64,000 bases of DNA from Sphingomonas sp. SORGH_AS_0950. Its GTDB lineage: Bacteria; Pseudomonadota; Alphaproteobacteria; Sphingomonadales; Sphingomonadaceae. The position numbers and the translations under genes were made by a program. Location: assembly GCF_030818415.1 (NCBI RefSeq), contig NZ_JAUTAE010000001.1:932501-996500 (forward strand). The letters are read 5' to 3'. Below, one piece after another: positions 10,403 through 20,482 of the stretch (position 1 is its first letter; the number at the start of each line of letters is the position of its first letter). The notes under the pieces are model-generated. The model made no database searches, was not told the DNA's origin, and saw only the letters and a program-made list of their open reading frames with translations.

Positions 10403-10669
10403 ATGAAGAAGATTGCCTTTGTTCTCGCTGCCGCCGGCCTGATGTCCGTGGCCGCCTGCACGAAGTCGCCGGAAGCGGCCGCTGTTGAAAACAACGCGGA
10501 CATGCTGGCTGACAACATGGAAATGCAGGCCGACAACCTCGACGCGGTTGCCGACAACACCTCGAACACCGCCGCTGCTGCGTCGCTCGAGAACGCTGCC
10601 GACAACATCAACGCCGCCGCCGACAACGTCCGTGACGCTGCCGACGCCAAGGCTGACAACCTGCAGTAA
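10403..10669 (+). CDS. Small Asn/Asp-rich lipoprotein with ADN repeats
   Basis: 88 aa. MKKIAFVLAAAGLMSVAAC is a lipoprotein signal with lipobox VAAC (Cys about 19). The mature part is low-complexity, repeating ADN-x-x-A (NNADMLADN, QADNLDAVADN, AADNINAAADN, AKADNL) and is probably a helical or disordered envelope tether. A GGGAG sits 7 nt upstream of the ATG at 10403. Unknown function; the family is common in Sphingomonadaceae. A second, diverged ADN-containing lipoprotein is at 24166. It is followed by two hairpins. Confidence 0.8.
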   Translation: MKKIAFVLAAAGLMSVAACTKSPEAAAVENNADMLADNMEMQADNLDAVADNTSNTAAAASLENAADNINAAADNVRDAADAKADNLQ

Positions 10670-10676
10670 TGCGGCC

Positions 10677-10694
10677 TCGGACCTTCGGGTCCGA
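10677..10694 (+). terminator. UUCG-loop hairpin after the ADN lipoprotein
   Basis: TCGGACC-TTCG-GGTCCGA is a perfect 7-bp stem with the extra-stable UUCG tetraloop starting 8 nt after the stop codon. It has no U-tract; it may protect the 3' end of the mRNA or help the stronger terminator just downstream. Confidence 0.6.
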
Positions 10695-10713
10695 AGCGCA
10701 GACTGTTTGTCGG

Positions 10714-10752
10714 AAAAAGGGTGCTTCCCCAGGGGGAGGCGCCCTTTTTCTT
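10714..10752 (+). terminator. Rho-independent terminator
   Basis: AAAAAGGGTGC and GCGCCCTTTTT pair around a loop of about 16 nt that can itself fold (TCCCC/GGGGGA), giving a long stem ending in a T-run. It terminates the lipoprotein transcript before the tRNA gene. Confidence 0.8.
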
Positions 10753-10829
10753 TGCCCGAATTTCTTGTGGAAATTGCCGATCCGGCGTTGCGAAAAGGCC
10801 CTGCGTCACGCTACGGACGGATCACGGTT

Positions 10830-10905
10830 GGGCCTGTAGCTCAATGGTTAGAGCTGGCCGCTCATAACGGCTAGGTTGCGGGTTCGAGTCCTGCCGGGCC
10901 CACCA
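10830..10905 (+). tRNA. tRNA with CAU anticodon, tRNA-Ile2 or elongator tRNA-Met
   Basis: A 76-nt cloverleaf with encoded CCA: acceptor GGGCCTG/CGGGCCC, D arm GTAGCTCAATGGTTAGAGC, anticodon stem GGCCG/CGGCT with loop CTCATAA (anticodon CAT), and T arm GCGGGTTCGAGTCCTGC. The G-T pair at 6-67 is the only acceptor wobble. C4-G69 and C5-G68 match the acceptor elements read by TilS lysidine synthetase and resemble E. coli ileX, so I favour tRNA-Ile2 (lysidine-modified, decoding AUA); automatic annotation would often call it Met. It is not an initiator: 1-72 is a G-C pair. It stands alone. Confidence 0.95.
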
Positions 10906-10937
10906 ACCGTCCCCGCGCACGTCGCCCGGCTCCGGGG

Positions 10938-11603
10938 TCAGCCCAGATTGAGCGACGCCTGGTTGATCCGCCCGATCTCCACCAGCACATCCGACGTCTC
11001 CAGCGACAGGTCGCGGACCTCGTCGGCGACGACCGCGAAGCCCCGCCCTTCATGGCCCAGCCTCGCCGCCTCGATACGGGCGTTCAGCGCGACGAGCCGG
11101 GTATTGGCCGAGATTCGGCCGACCCGCTCCAGCATCGCCTGAGCCTGCCGCGCCAGATCCTCGCGACGTTCGCTCACCCGCGCCAGGTTGCGGGCATGGG
11201 TCACGTCGACAAAGGTCATGACCGCGCCATGGCCGGCCTCGGGATGAAAGGTGATCTCGAACACCAGCCCGTCATCGAAATGATGGTCGAACTGCCGCCG
11301 CACGCCTTCGCGGGCCCAGCTCCGGTGATTCTCCAATATGCCCGCCACCCGCTCCCGCGACCAACCCACCGTCTCGCCGACACAGGCGAGATAGTCCGAA
11401 AGCGTCGACCCGACCGTCACCGCCGTTTCGGCGATCCCGAATATGCGGCTGACATAATGGTTGATCAGCGTGATGCGCTCGTCCCGATCGTAGATCAGGA
11501 TGCCGTGCCGCAGATGCTCCATGACCCGGGCCAGTTGATCCGTCGCCTGTCTCGCCAGAGCCCAGCCTTCCATCTCGCTTAACATATATTGGGAATACCA
11601 CAT
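10938..11603 (-). CDS. Soluble PAS domain plus truncated MCP signalling module
   Basis: 221 aa. The N-terminal half is a PAS_7-like domain ([55 protein letters not shown]). The C-terminal part contains the chemoreceptor hairpin signature [20 protein letters not shown] followed by [20 protein letters not shown], the region that contacts CheA/CheW. It ends soon after, with no HAMP, no membrane segment and no methylation helices, so it keeps only about half of an MCP four-helix bundle. Start is unclear (ATG 11603 or 11585; neither has a strong SD). It may be a cytoplasmic sensor or a decoy for a chemosensory array. No che genes are nearby. Confidence 0.75.
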   Translation of the reverse strand: MWYSQYMLSEMEGWALARQATDQLARVMEHLRHGILIYDRDERITLINHYVSRIFGIAETAVTVGSTLSDYLACVGETVGWSRERVAGILENHRSWAREGVRRQFDHHFDDGLVFEITFHPEAGHGAVMTFVDVTHARNLARVSERREDLARQAQAMLERVGRISANTRLVALNARIEAARLGHEGRGFAVVADEVRDLSLETSDVLVEIGRINQASLNLG

Positions 11604-11712
11604 TTTGCGGCGACCGGGAGGGCGTTTCGCACCCTATCGGCAAGGGACGGCTTGTCGCCCGGAACTAACCGCCATTAAGATGGCGACCGAAACGATCACA
11701 AAGGACGAGCAT

Positions 11713-12234
11713 ATGGCCGCAAAAGGCGACCCCAAGGTCATCGAATTTCTGAACGAGGCGCTCAAGAACGAGCTGACCGCGATCAACCAGTATTTCCTCC
11801 ACTATCGCCTTCTGGACCATTGGGGCGTCTACAAGCTGGCGCAGTTCGAATATCACGAATCGATTGACGAGATGCGCCATGCCGACTGGCTGGCCGAGCG
11901 CATCCTGTATCTGGATGGCCTGCCCAATTTCCAGCTGCTCGGCCGCCTGCGCATCGGCGAGACGGTCGAGGAAGTGCTGAAGGGCGACCTGGCCATCGAG
12001 ATCGAGGCCGTGGCGCAGCTGAAGGGCGCGATCGCCTATTGCGAAGAGGTGAAGGACTATGTCAGCCGCGACCTGTTCGCGCGCATCCTCGCCAGCGAGG
12101 AAGAGCATGTCGACACGCTGGAGCGCCAGTTCGAGATGATCGAGCGCATGGGCATCCAGAATTACGTCCAGCTCAACGCGATGGCCGAGAACGACACGCC
12201 CAAGTCGGGCGCGGCCCCGCATCTGAAGGGGTGA
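11713..12234 (+). CDS. bfr: Bacterioferritin
   Basis: 173 aa. Ferroxidase ligands are present: EALKNELTAINQYFLH (Glu about 18), SIDEMRHADWLAERI (Glu51, His54), and EEEHVDTLE (Glu127, His130). The Met before RHAD is the conserved haem-binding position of Bfr (Met52 type), so this is the haem-containing subunit type. GLPNFQLLGRLRIGETVEEV is the diagnostic loop. Bfr forms a 24-mer storing ferric iron. AAGGA with a 7-nt spacer precedes the ATG at 11713. No bacterioferritin-associated ferredoxin is adjacent. The C-terminus carries a short extension (ENDTPKSGAAPHLKG). Confidence 0.96.
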   Translation: MAAKGDPKVIEFLNEALKNELTAINQYFLHYRLLDHWGVYKLAQFEYHESIDEMRHADWLAERILYLDGLPNFQLLGRLRIGETVEEVLKGDLAIEIEAVAQLKGAIAYCEEVKDYVSRDLFARILASEEEHVDTLERQFEMIERMGIQNYVQLNAMAENDTPKSGAAPHLKG

Positions 12235-12302
12235 TTTCGAGGGGGCGGGCCTGAGGGTTCGCCCCCCAGTTTTTCGTGGCACGGCCCCGCCGCTGGTGAA
12301 TG

Positions 12303-12440
12303 GCGTGGCCTTCGACTTCGCTCAGGCTGAACGGGGCTATGGGTTGGATAAGGCGAGAGCGGGTCTTGGGCGGCGCTCTTCCATCGCCTGTCACGATGCC
12401 GTCCCACCAGCCGTTCAGCCTAAGCGAAGTCGAAGGCCAA
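12303..12440. repeat. REP-like inverted repeat element, copy A
   Basis: A left arm of 32 nt containing GGCCTTCGACTTCGCTCAGG and ending GCTGAACGG (12303-12334) faces its reverse complement at 12412-12440 (one mismatch, CTAAGC for CTGAGC). The spacer of about 77 bp has no gene. It lies in the 328-bp gap between convergent bfr and der. The rest of the gap holds a weaker hairpin, CCCCTCTCC-TTCA-GGGGAGGGG (12497-12518), and no gene that I can support. Confidence 0.85.
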
Positions 12441-12562
12441 GGGCAGACCTCCACCCCGTCGCCCCGATTCCCTAGCGATGATATGAGACTGACCCACCCC
12501 TCTCCTTCAGGGGAGGGGCTTAGCCCCGCTTTCGCCAGGGCAGGCTGGGACGCCCCCCGCCC

Positions 12563-13939
12563 TTATCCGTCTTTGTTGCCGAACGGATTCTTCGGCGCAC
12601 GCAGCGTCAGGCGGACGGGAACCGCGCCGAAGCCCAGTTCGCGGCGCATCGAATTGACCAGATAGCGTTCATAGCTGGCGGGCAGCTGATCGACGCGCGT
12701 GCCGAAGATCACGAAGCTGGGCGGGCGCGACTTTACCTGGGTGACGTAACGCAGCTTGATCCGCTTGCCGCCGGGGGCGGGGGGCGGGTTGGCGTCGACC
12801 GCGCGCTCGAACCAGCGATTGAGTTCGCCGGTCGGAACGCGCTTCGACCAGGCGGCGCGCGTCTCGAACGCGGCCTCGATCAGCGTGTCGAGCCCCTTGC
12901 CGGTCGCCGCCGACACCGCCAGCAGCGGCACGCCCTTCACCTGGCTGAGCCCGTCCTCGAGCGCCTTCTTTACGCCGTTGAACAGCGAGGACGGACTTTC
13001 CGCCACGTCCCATTTGTTGAGCGCGATCAGCAGCGCGCGGCCTTCTTCCAGCACGCGGTCGGCGATGCGCAGGTCCTGCGACTCCAGCCCCAGCGTCGCG
13101 TCGAGCAGCAGGACGACGACCTCGGCGAAGTCGACCGCACGCAGGGCATCGGCGACCGACAGCTTTTCCAGCTTGTCCTGCACCTTCGCCTTTTTGCGCA
13201 TGCCCGCCGTGTCGATCAGGCGAACCTGCCGCACTTCGCCGTCCCGGTCGCGCCATTCCCAGTCGATCGCGATCGAATCGCGCGTGATCCCGGCCTCGGG
13301 GCCCGTGATCAGCCGGTCCTGGCCGAGGAAACGGTTGATCAGCGTCGACTTGCCCGCATTGGGGCGGCCGACGATCGCGAGCTTCAGCGGGGCATAAGGA
13401 TTGTCGAGATCGACCTCCTCTTCTTCCTCCTCATCCTCGCGGTCGATGAAGGGCAGCAGCGCCTCGAACAGGTCGCCCACGCCTTCGCCATGCTCGGCGG
13501 ACAGCTGGACCGGGTCGCCAAAGCCCAGCGCGAGCGTCTCGAGGACGCCCTGCTCGGCGGCACGGCCTTCGGCCTTGTTCGCGGCGAGCACGATGGGGGT
13601 GTTCGAGCTGCGCAGCCAGCGGGCGATTTCCTCGTCCAGGGGCATGACGCCTGCGCGCGCATCGACCAGGAACAGCGCGACATCGGCCTCGCCGATCGCG
13701 GCTTCGGTCTGGCGGCGCATCCGGCCGGGCAGGGTATCGGGGTCTTCGTCCTCGTAACCCGCCGTGTCGATCACGCGGAAATCGAGGCCTAGGAGATGCG
13801 CGTCGCCTTCACGCCGGTCGCGCGTCACGCCAGGCCGGTCGTCGACCAGCGCCAGCTTCTTGCCGACCAGACGGTTGAACAGCGTCGACTTGCCGACATT
13901 GGGTCGGCCGACGATCGCGACGATAGGGAGTTTAGCCAT
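12563..13939 (-). CDS. der: Ribosome biogenesis GTPase Der (EngA)
   Basis: 458 aa. It has tandem GTPase domains: GD1 with GRPNVGKSTLFNRL, DTAGYEDEDP and NKAEG; GD2 with GRPNAGKSTLINRF, DTAGMRKKAK and NKWDV. An acidic linker (DREDEEEEEEVDLDNPY) separates them and a KH-like domain lies at the C-terminus (about 355-458). Der is essential for 50S assembly. The start is ATG 13939, one codon inside a GTG. It is the last gene of a YfgM-like/bamB/der gene order common in Alphaproteobacteria, about 80 bp downstream of bamB, with a hairpin between. Confidence 0.97.
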   Translation of the reverse strand: MAKLPIVAIVGRPNVGKSTLFNRLVGKKLALVDDRPGVTRDRREGDAHLLGLDFRVIDTAGYEDEDPDTLPGRMRRQTEAAIGEADVALFLVDARAGVMPLDEEIARWLRSSNTPIVLAANKAEGRAAEQGVLETLALGFGDPVQLSAEHGEGVGDLFEALLPFIDREDEEEEEEVDLDNPYAPLKLAIVGRPNAGKSTLINRFLGQDRLITGPEAGITRDSIAIDWEWRDRDGEVRQVRLIDTAGMRKKAKVQDKLEKLSVADALRAVDFAEVVVLLLDATLGLESQDLRIADRVLEEGRALLIALNKWDVAESPSSLFNGVKKALEDGLSQVKGVPLLAVSAATGKGLDTLIEAAFETRAAWSKRVPTGELNRWFERAVDANPPPAPGGKRIKLRYVTQVKSRPPSFVIFGTRVDQLPASYERYLVNSMRRELGFGAVPVRLTLRAPKNPFGNKDG

Positions 13940-13988
13940 CACGCTGCGTTAGCGAAAGCCGAGCCCTTCGTCACGGTACAAACGTATC

Positions 13989-14013
13989 GCCTCCCCGACC
14001 GTGCCGGGGAGGC
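13989..14013 (-). terminator. Hairpin between bamB and der
   Basis: GCCTCCCCG and CGGGGAGGC pair perfectly (9 bp) around a 7-nt loop, 9 nt after the bamB stop. No U-tract follows, so it may attenuate rather than fully stop transcription into der. The arms belong to the same CCTCCCC/GGGGAGG family as 5620-5641. Confidence 0.5.
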
Positions 14014-14021
14014 GCAAGCGA

Positions 14022-15344
14022 TCACTTGTAAGCGGTGACCCGCCCCTTCTGATCCAGAACGTACAGCGTGCCGTTCGCGACGATCGGCGGCAGCGCGAAG
14101 GGCGCCTTGGTGTCGACCGTCGCCTCGACCGAGCCGTCGCCCGGATTGGCATAGACGATCTGCCCTTCCGAATTGGTCAGGATCAGGCGGTTGCCCGCCA
14201 GCACCGGACCGAACCAGGTGATCGCGCCGGTCTTCTTCTTCTCGTTGTGGAAACGCTGGAGCTGGGCGATCCAGCGTGCCTTGCCGCTCGACCGGGCGAG
14301 CGCGACCAGACGCGCATCGTCGGTGACGAGGAAGATCCATTCGCCCGCGATCCACGGCGTCGAGATACCGGCGAAATTCTGTTCCCACAGCCGCTGTCCG
14401 GTCGACAGCTCCAGCGCGACCATGCGGCCGCCCTGGCCCAGCGCATAGACGCGGCCCTGGTCAATCACCGGCGCGGCGTCGATGTCGGACAGGCTCGACA
14501 CCGAGGTCGAGATGGTCGTGCGCGACAGCGCGTCCTGCCACAGCATGCGGCCATTCTCATAGCGATAGGCGTTCAGCTCGCCGCTGGAGAAACCGGCGAT
14601 CACCGTGCCCTGGCTGGCCGACGGGGCGGCGACGCCGAGCACGCCCTGCGTGCCAAGCGTCCCCTGCCCCGCCCAGACGATCTTACCATCGGCCTGGTTG
14701 ATCGCATAAAGCTGGTTGTCCTGGGTCAGGACATAGACATTGCCGTTGGCGATCGTCGGCGAACCGCGCAGCGGGCCGCTGGGCTTGGCGCGCCACAGCA
14801 CCTTGCCGTCGGCCGCGCTGGCGGCGATCACGTCGCCCAGGCCGTCGGTGGCGAAGACGGTGCCGGAATCATAGCTGACCCCGCCGCCGAAACGGGCCGA
14901 ACGGTTGGCCTCCCCCTCGCTGACCGCGGTCGACCAGAGCTTGGCCCCGGTATCGGCGTTCATGGCGATGACGTTGCCGTCGACATCGACGACGAACAGC
15001 TTGCCCTCTGCCACCACCGGCGCGGTGGTCAGCGGATCGCGGGCCGAGCCGCCGTCGATCGTGCTCTGCCACAGACGCTGCGGCTGCGCCGCCAGCGCGA
15101 GCTGTCCCATCGACTTGGCGGCATTGCCACCCGGCTGTGACCAGTCGGTGTTGGTTTCGGGTGCGGGCAACAGGACCTGCACGTCGGCGATCGTCTTGTC
15201 GGCCTCGACCCCCGTCTCGGAGACGAGGATCGGCACCCGGTTGCCGATGGTCGGCGTCTTCTTGGGTGCGCCCTTGAATACCCCACAGGCGCCCAGCGCC
15301 ATCAGCGCGGCAAGCGCTGCCGAGGTGCGGAAATGCTTCGTCAT
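14022..15344 (-). CDS. bamB: Outer membrane protein assembly factor BamB (lipoprotein)
   Basis: 440 aa. MTKHFRTSAALAALMALGAC is a lipoprotein signal peptide with lipobox LGAC. The mature part is an eight-bladed PQQ-type beta-propeller: repeated blades such as GKLFVVDVDGNVIAMNADTG, GNVYVLTQDNQLYAINQADG, GRVYALGQGGRMVALELSTG and GTLYVLDQKGRVTAYK. BamB is the propeller subunit of the BAM complex, anchored in the periplasmic leaflet of the outer membrane. Its ATG overlaps the stop of the upstream YfgM-like gene by 4 nt, indicating coupling. Confidence 0.94.
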   Translation of the reverse strand: MTKHFRTSAALAALMALGACGVFKGAPKKTPTIGNRVPILVSETGVEADKTIADVQVLLPAPETNTDWSQPGGNAAKSMGQLALAAQPQRLWQSTIDGGSARDPLTTAPVVAEGKLFVVDVDGNVIAMNADTGAKLWSTAVSEGEANRSARFGGGVSYDSGTVFATDGLGDVIAASAADGKVLWRAKPSGPLRGSPTIANGNVYVLTQDNQLYAINQADGKIVWAGQGTLGTQGVLGVAAPSASQGTVIAGFSSGELNAYRYENGRMLWQDALSRTTISTSVSSLSDIDAAPVIDQGRVYALGQGGRMVALELSTGQRLWEQNFAGISTPWIAGEWIFLVTDDARLVALARSSGKARWIAQLQRFHNEKKKTGAITWFGPVLAGNRLILTNSEGQIVYANPGDGSVEATVDTKAPFALPPIVANGTLYVLDQKGRVTAYK

Positions 15345-16009
15345 TGGGTCTTCGTGTCCTCGCTCTGGCCGACCGCATCGACCCCCAATACGCCGGCCAT
15401 CTGAACCGCACGTTGCCGCAACGTATCGGGCACATCCTTGTCGCTGGCAATCTGTCCGAACAGGCGGCCCGCTTCGGCGCGCTTGTTCATCCGCAGATAG
15501 GCGACCGCGACCATCTCGCCCGCGCTGCCGAACCAGGCATTGCCGGGCACCGCCAGCGTGCCCAGACGGGCAACGACCGCCTGGGGCTTCATCGTGTCAT
15601 ATTCGGCCATGGTCTGGCGAACCAGCGCCAGGTCGCGGAACGGCTGCGCCAGCGAGTTGTCGCCCGCGATCGCAGCGAACCTGGCCGCCGCGCCCTTCAG
15701 GTCGTCGCGCTGGAGCAGGATGTCCGCCTGGGTGAATTCCGCCAGCGCGCGATAGGCGTCGACATTCGACCCGGCCAGCGTCTTCAGCTTGGCGTCCGCG
15801 GTCTTGGTGTCGTTCTGCGCCAGCGCGTCATAGGCGCTCTGCAACTGCTCGCCATCGACACCCGCCGCCTGATGCTGGCGGTGCTGCCAATAGAGATAGC
15901 CGCCAAAGGCCGCGAGGCCGATCAGGATCGCCGCCCCGACCACCAGGCCCCAGCGGGTCCAGAAACGGGTCAGCCGGTCGCAACGCAGTTCGTCGTCGAC
16001 CTCGCTCAT
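15341..16009 (-). CDS. YfgM-like tetratricopeptide inner membrane protein
   Basis: 222 aa from the ATG at 16009 (MSEVDDELRCDRLTRF), preferred over an upstream in-frame TTG because AGG lies 6 nt before it. There is one N-terminal transmembrane helix (WGLVVGAAILIGLAAFGGYLYW, about 19-40). The periplasmic part is TPR-like helices (YDALAQNDTKTADAKLKTLA, RALAEFTQADILLQRDDLKG). The TPR_21/DUF2133 family includes YfgM, which joins the SecYEG translocon with PpiD. The 4-nt overlap with bamB supports a role in envelope protein biogenesis. Confidence 0.85.
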   Translation of the reverse strand: MSEVDDELRCDRLTRFWTRWGLVVGAAILIGLAAFGGYLYWQHRQHQAAGVDGEQLQSAYDALAQNDTKTADAKLKTLAGSNVDAYRALAEFTQADILLQRDDLKGAAARFAAIAGDNSLAQPFRDLALVRQTMAEYDTMKPQAVVARLGTLAVPGNAWFGSAGEMVAVAYLRMNKRAEAGRLFGQIASDKDVPDTLRQRAVQMAGVLGVDAVGQSEDTKTQ

Positions 16010-16143
16010 AAAGGCCTGGCTGGATTGGGGCGTTAGGGCCAAGACGGGCTCCGCTATTCTGGATCAGGGCAATAAGGAAGCCGCGACCTTTAGCGAGGAG
16101 CGGCCCCGGTGGGAAGCGGGGTTGGGAATTGGGCCCCGCGCGA

Positions 16144-17007
16144 TCAGGACTCGCGGGGGGCGTAGACCTGTTCGGGTCCCGGAAAACGCCGCGCGCGGAC
16201 ATCCTCGGCATAGGTCCGCGCCGCCTCGCCGATCCGCTCGCCCATCGTCTCGTAGCGGCGGACGAAGCGCGCGGTGCGGTCGAACAGGCCCAGCATGTCC
16301 TCGCCGACCAGCACCTGCCCGTCGCACTCGGCCGACGCGCCGATGCCGATGGTCGGGCAGGCGACCTGCCGGGTGATCTCGATCGCGATGGGTTCGACCA
16401 CCCCCTCGATCACCACCGAAAAGGCCCCCGCCTCCGCCACCGCCACCGCATCGGCGACGATCTTGGCGGCTTCCTCGGGGCTGCGGCCGCGCGCGCCATA
16501 GCCGCCCAGCACGTTGACCGCCTGCGGTGTCAGGCCGACATGGCCCATGACGGGGATGCCGCGCTCGACCAGGAAGCGGACGGTCGGCGCCATGGCGACC
16601 CCGCCCTCCAGCTTGACCGCCGCCGCGCCGGTTTCCTTGAGCAACCAGGCGGCATTCTCGAACGCCTTTTCCGGGCTCGCCTCATAGCTGCCAAAGGGCA
16701 GGTCGATGACGACCACCGCATGATAGCTGCCCCGCACGACCGCCGCCCCGTGCGCGGCCATCATCTGGAGCGTGACCGGCACGGTCGAGGGCAGGCCGTA
16801 TATCACCTGCCCCAGGCTGTCGCCGACCAGCAGCATGTCGCAATGCGGGTCGAGCAGCTGCGCCGAGCGCACCGTATAGGCGGTCAGCATGACCAGGGGC
16901 GTGCCGCCCTTGGCGCGGCGGATGGCGGGGATGGTCAGCCGCTTCATCGGCGCGGGCGTGGGATTGGCGCGACTCGTCGCGGTGTCGAGCGTGTAGGTCG
17001 TGGACAT
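16144..17007 (-). CDS. panB: 3-methyl-2-oxobutanoate hydroxymethyltransferase
   Basis: 287 aa. It transfers a hydroxymethyl group from 5,10-methylene-THF to alpha-ketoisovalerate to give ketopantoate, the first step of pantothenate synthesis. Characteristic motifs: [28 protein letters not shown] (metal Asp), [17 protein letters not shown] (Lys and metal Glu), [14 protein letters not shown] with the catalytic Glu further on in VVIEGVVEP. The N-terminus has a 20-residue extension before [14 protein letters not shown]. panC is not in the window. Confidence 0.96.
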   Translation of the reverse strand: MSTTYTLDTATSRANPTPAPMKRLTIPAIRRAKGGTPLVMLTAYTVRSAQLLDPHCDMLLVGDSLGQVIYGLPSTVPVTLQMMAAHGAAVVRGSYHAVVVIDLPFGSYEASPEKAFENAAWLLKETGAAAVKLEGGVAMAPTVRFLVERGIPVMGHVGLTPQAVNVLGGYGARGRSPEEAAKIVADAVAVAEAGAFSVVIEGVVEPIAIEITRQVACPTIGIGASAECDGQVLVGEDMLGLFDRTARFVRRYETMGERIGEAARTYAEDVRARRFPGPEQVYAPRES

Positions 17008-17068
17008 GGCGCCAGCCTCTACTCCCGCTAGGCCACCGGCTCCAGCCCCCTGCTTTGCGGGCGGATTT

Positions 17069-17416
17069 TCAGGGGAGGATTTCGGCGTAGCGTTCGGGCT
17101 TGAAGCCCACGGTCAGCGTGCCGTCGCGGTCGAGCACCGGCCGCTTGATGAGCGAGGGCTGCGCTTGCATCAGGCGGATCGCCTTGTCGGCATCGATATC
17201 CTGGCGTTCGGCCTCGTCCAGCTTGCGAAAGGTGGTGCCCGCCCGGTTGAGCAGCACTTCCCAACCCAGCTGATCGACCCAGCGGCGCAAGCTGGCCTCG
17301 TCGATCCCGTCGGCCTTGTAGTTGTGGAAGCGATAGTCGACGCCGTGCTGGTCGAGCCAGGTCCGCGCCTTCTTCATCGTGTCGCAATTGGGGATGCCGT
17401 AGAGTTGGACGGTCAT
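17069..17416 (-). CDS. ArsC/Spx-family protein (YffB-like)
   Basis: 115 aa thioredoxin-fold protein: [20 protein letters not shown] carries the single active-site Cys (about 10). Then come [13 protein letters not shown] and [17 protein letters not shown], where the RPV cis-Pro and an Arg are conserved. The pattern matches YffB/ArsC-like proteins that use glutathione, not Gram-positive Spx. The substrate is unknown; arsenate reduction is possible but there are no ars genes here. ATG 17416 has GGAG 6 nt upstream. The frame upstream of it is only repeat B. Confidence 0.87.
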   Translation of the reverse strand: MTVQLYGIPNCDTMKKARTWLDQHGVDYRFHNYKADGIDEASLRRWVDQLGWEVLLNRAGTTFRKLDEAERQDIDADKAIRLMQAQPSLIKRPVLDRDGTLTVGFKPERYAEILP

Positions 17417-17506
17417 TCGAGGCTCCGGATCATAGTTCGTCGGGGGCATTAGCGGTGATGTGGGGGAATTGCAGCAGGCGGGTTCGGGGATTGGGCTGGC
17501 GGGTGG

Positions 17507-17598
17507 GCGTGGCCTTCGACTTCGCTCAGGCTGAACGGAGCGGGGGATGACAGCTTTCCCCAACCGCCGTTCAGCCTGAGCGAAGTCGAAGGCCACGC
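17507..17598. repeat. REP-like inverted repeat element, copy B
   Basis: Two exact 32-nt arms (17507-17538 and 17567-17598), containing GGCCTTCGACTTCGCTCAGG and its reverse complement, flank a 28-bp spacer. It lies between the divergent ArsC-like and nadE genes, 72 bp before the nadE ATG, so it could influence nadE expression. Confidence 0.9.
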
Positions 17599-17670
17599 CC
17601 TCTACAAACCTAACCCGTGGCAATCCACACGGGGTGGCGCCCCCCTTCCCGGCCCGCTATCCCGACAGCC

Positions 17671-19725
<2,055 letters not shown>

Positions 19726-19775
19726 CCAGAGCGGGCTTGGCAGGGGAGGACGTTCGGCGCTATGCTGAAAGCTTG

Positions 19776-19785
19776 ACGTATACGT
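19776..19785. promoter_or_regulatory. Palindromic operator candidate ACGTATACGT
   Basis: A perfect 10-bp palindrome in TTGACGTATACGTTTC, 50 bp before the GntR/FCD gene at 19835. It shares the GTATAC core with the two sites in the 31-37 kb locus, which carries a close paralogue of this regulator. Probable autoregulatory site; inference. Confidence 0.55.
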
Positions 19786-19834
19786 TTCTTCCCAAATTAC
19801 AGGCTCCTCCCGGCCTGTCGGCACGAGAGATACC

Positions 19835-20479
19835 ATGAGCCTTGTCGTTCGCACCCTGTCGGAGCAGATCTTCACGATCGTCCGCGAACGCATCATCAGC
19901 GGCGCCCTGCCCGAAGACCAGCCGATCCGCCAGGACGCGCTGGCCAACGAGCTGGGCGTCAGCAAGATTCCGCTTCGCGAGGCGCTGGCGCGTCTGGAGC
20001 AGGAGGGGCTGCTGGTCAGCCAGGCCAATCGCGGCTTCTTCGTCCGGTCGCTGGGCGCGGGCGAGGCGGAGGAGATCTACGAGCTCCGCCTGTCGATCGA
20101 ACCCGATGCCGCCGCGCGGGCCAGCCGCGTCGCGTCGATCGCCGATCAGGCGGCGGCGCGCGAGGCGCTGACCGCGCTCGACGTGGCGGCGCGCGAGGCG
20201 CTGCACGAGGTCGCGCTCCTCAACCGCGCCTTCCACCTCGCGCTGGTCCGGCCGCTGGGCGCCGCGCTCACCTTCCAGCTGATCGAGCGGTTGCAGGTGC
20301 TGGCCGAACGCTATGTCGTCCAGCATCTGAAACCCGCCGGACGCGAGGACCGCGCGCATGAGGAGCATCACGCGCTGCTCGATGCATGGCTGGCGCGTGA
20401 CGAAGCGCGGGTCGCCGGGCTGCTGACCGATCATATTGGCGCGACGATCGTCGACCTTCGCGCCCAGCTGGCCGAATAA
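19835..20479 (+). CDS. GntR-family transcriptional regulator, FadR-like (FCD)
   Basis: 214 aa. N-terminal winged helix: LSEQIFTIVRERIISGAL, IRQDALANELGVSKIPLREA, LARLEQEGLLVSQANRGFFV. C-terminal all-helical FCD domain: EIYELRLSIEPDAAARA, NRAFHLALVRPLG, EEHHALLDAWLARDEARVAGLL, whose Asp and His residues usually bind a metal and a carboxylate effector. The DNA-binding half is almost the same as that of the regulator at 30286. No adjacent metabolic gene obviously belongs to it; nadE precedes it and NDH-2 is convergent. Confidence 0.9.
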   Translation: MSLVVRTLSEQIFTIVRERIISGALPEDQPIRQDALANELGVSKIPLREALARLEQEGLLVSQANRGFFVRSLGAGEAEEIYELRLSIEPDAAARASRVASIADQAAAREALTALDVAAREALHEVALLNRAFHLALVRPLGAALTFQLIERLQVLAERYVVQHLKPAGREDRAHEEHHALLDAWLARDEARVAGLLTDHIGATIVDLRAQLAE

Positions 20480-20482
20480 ACG

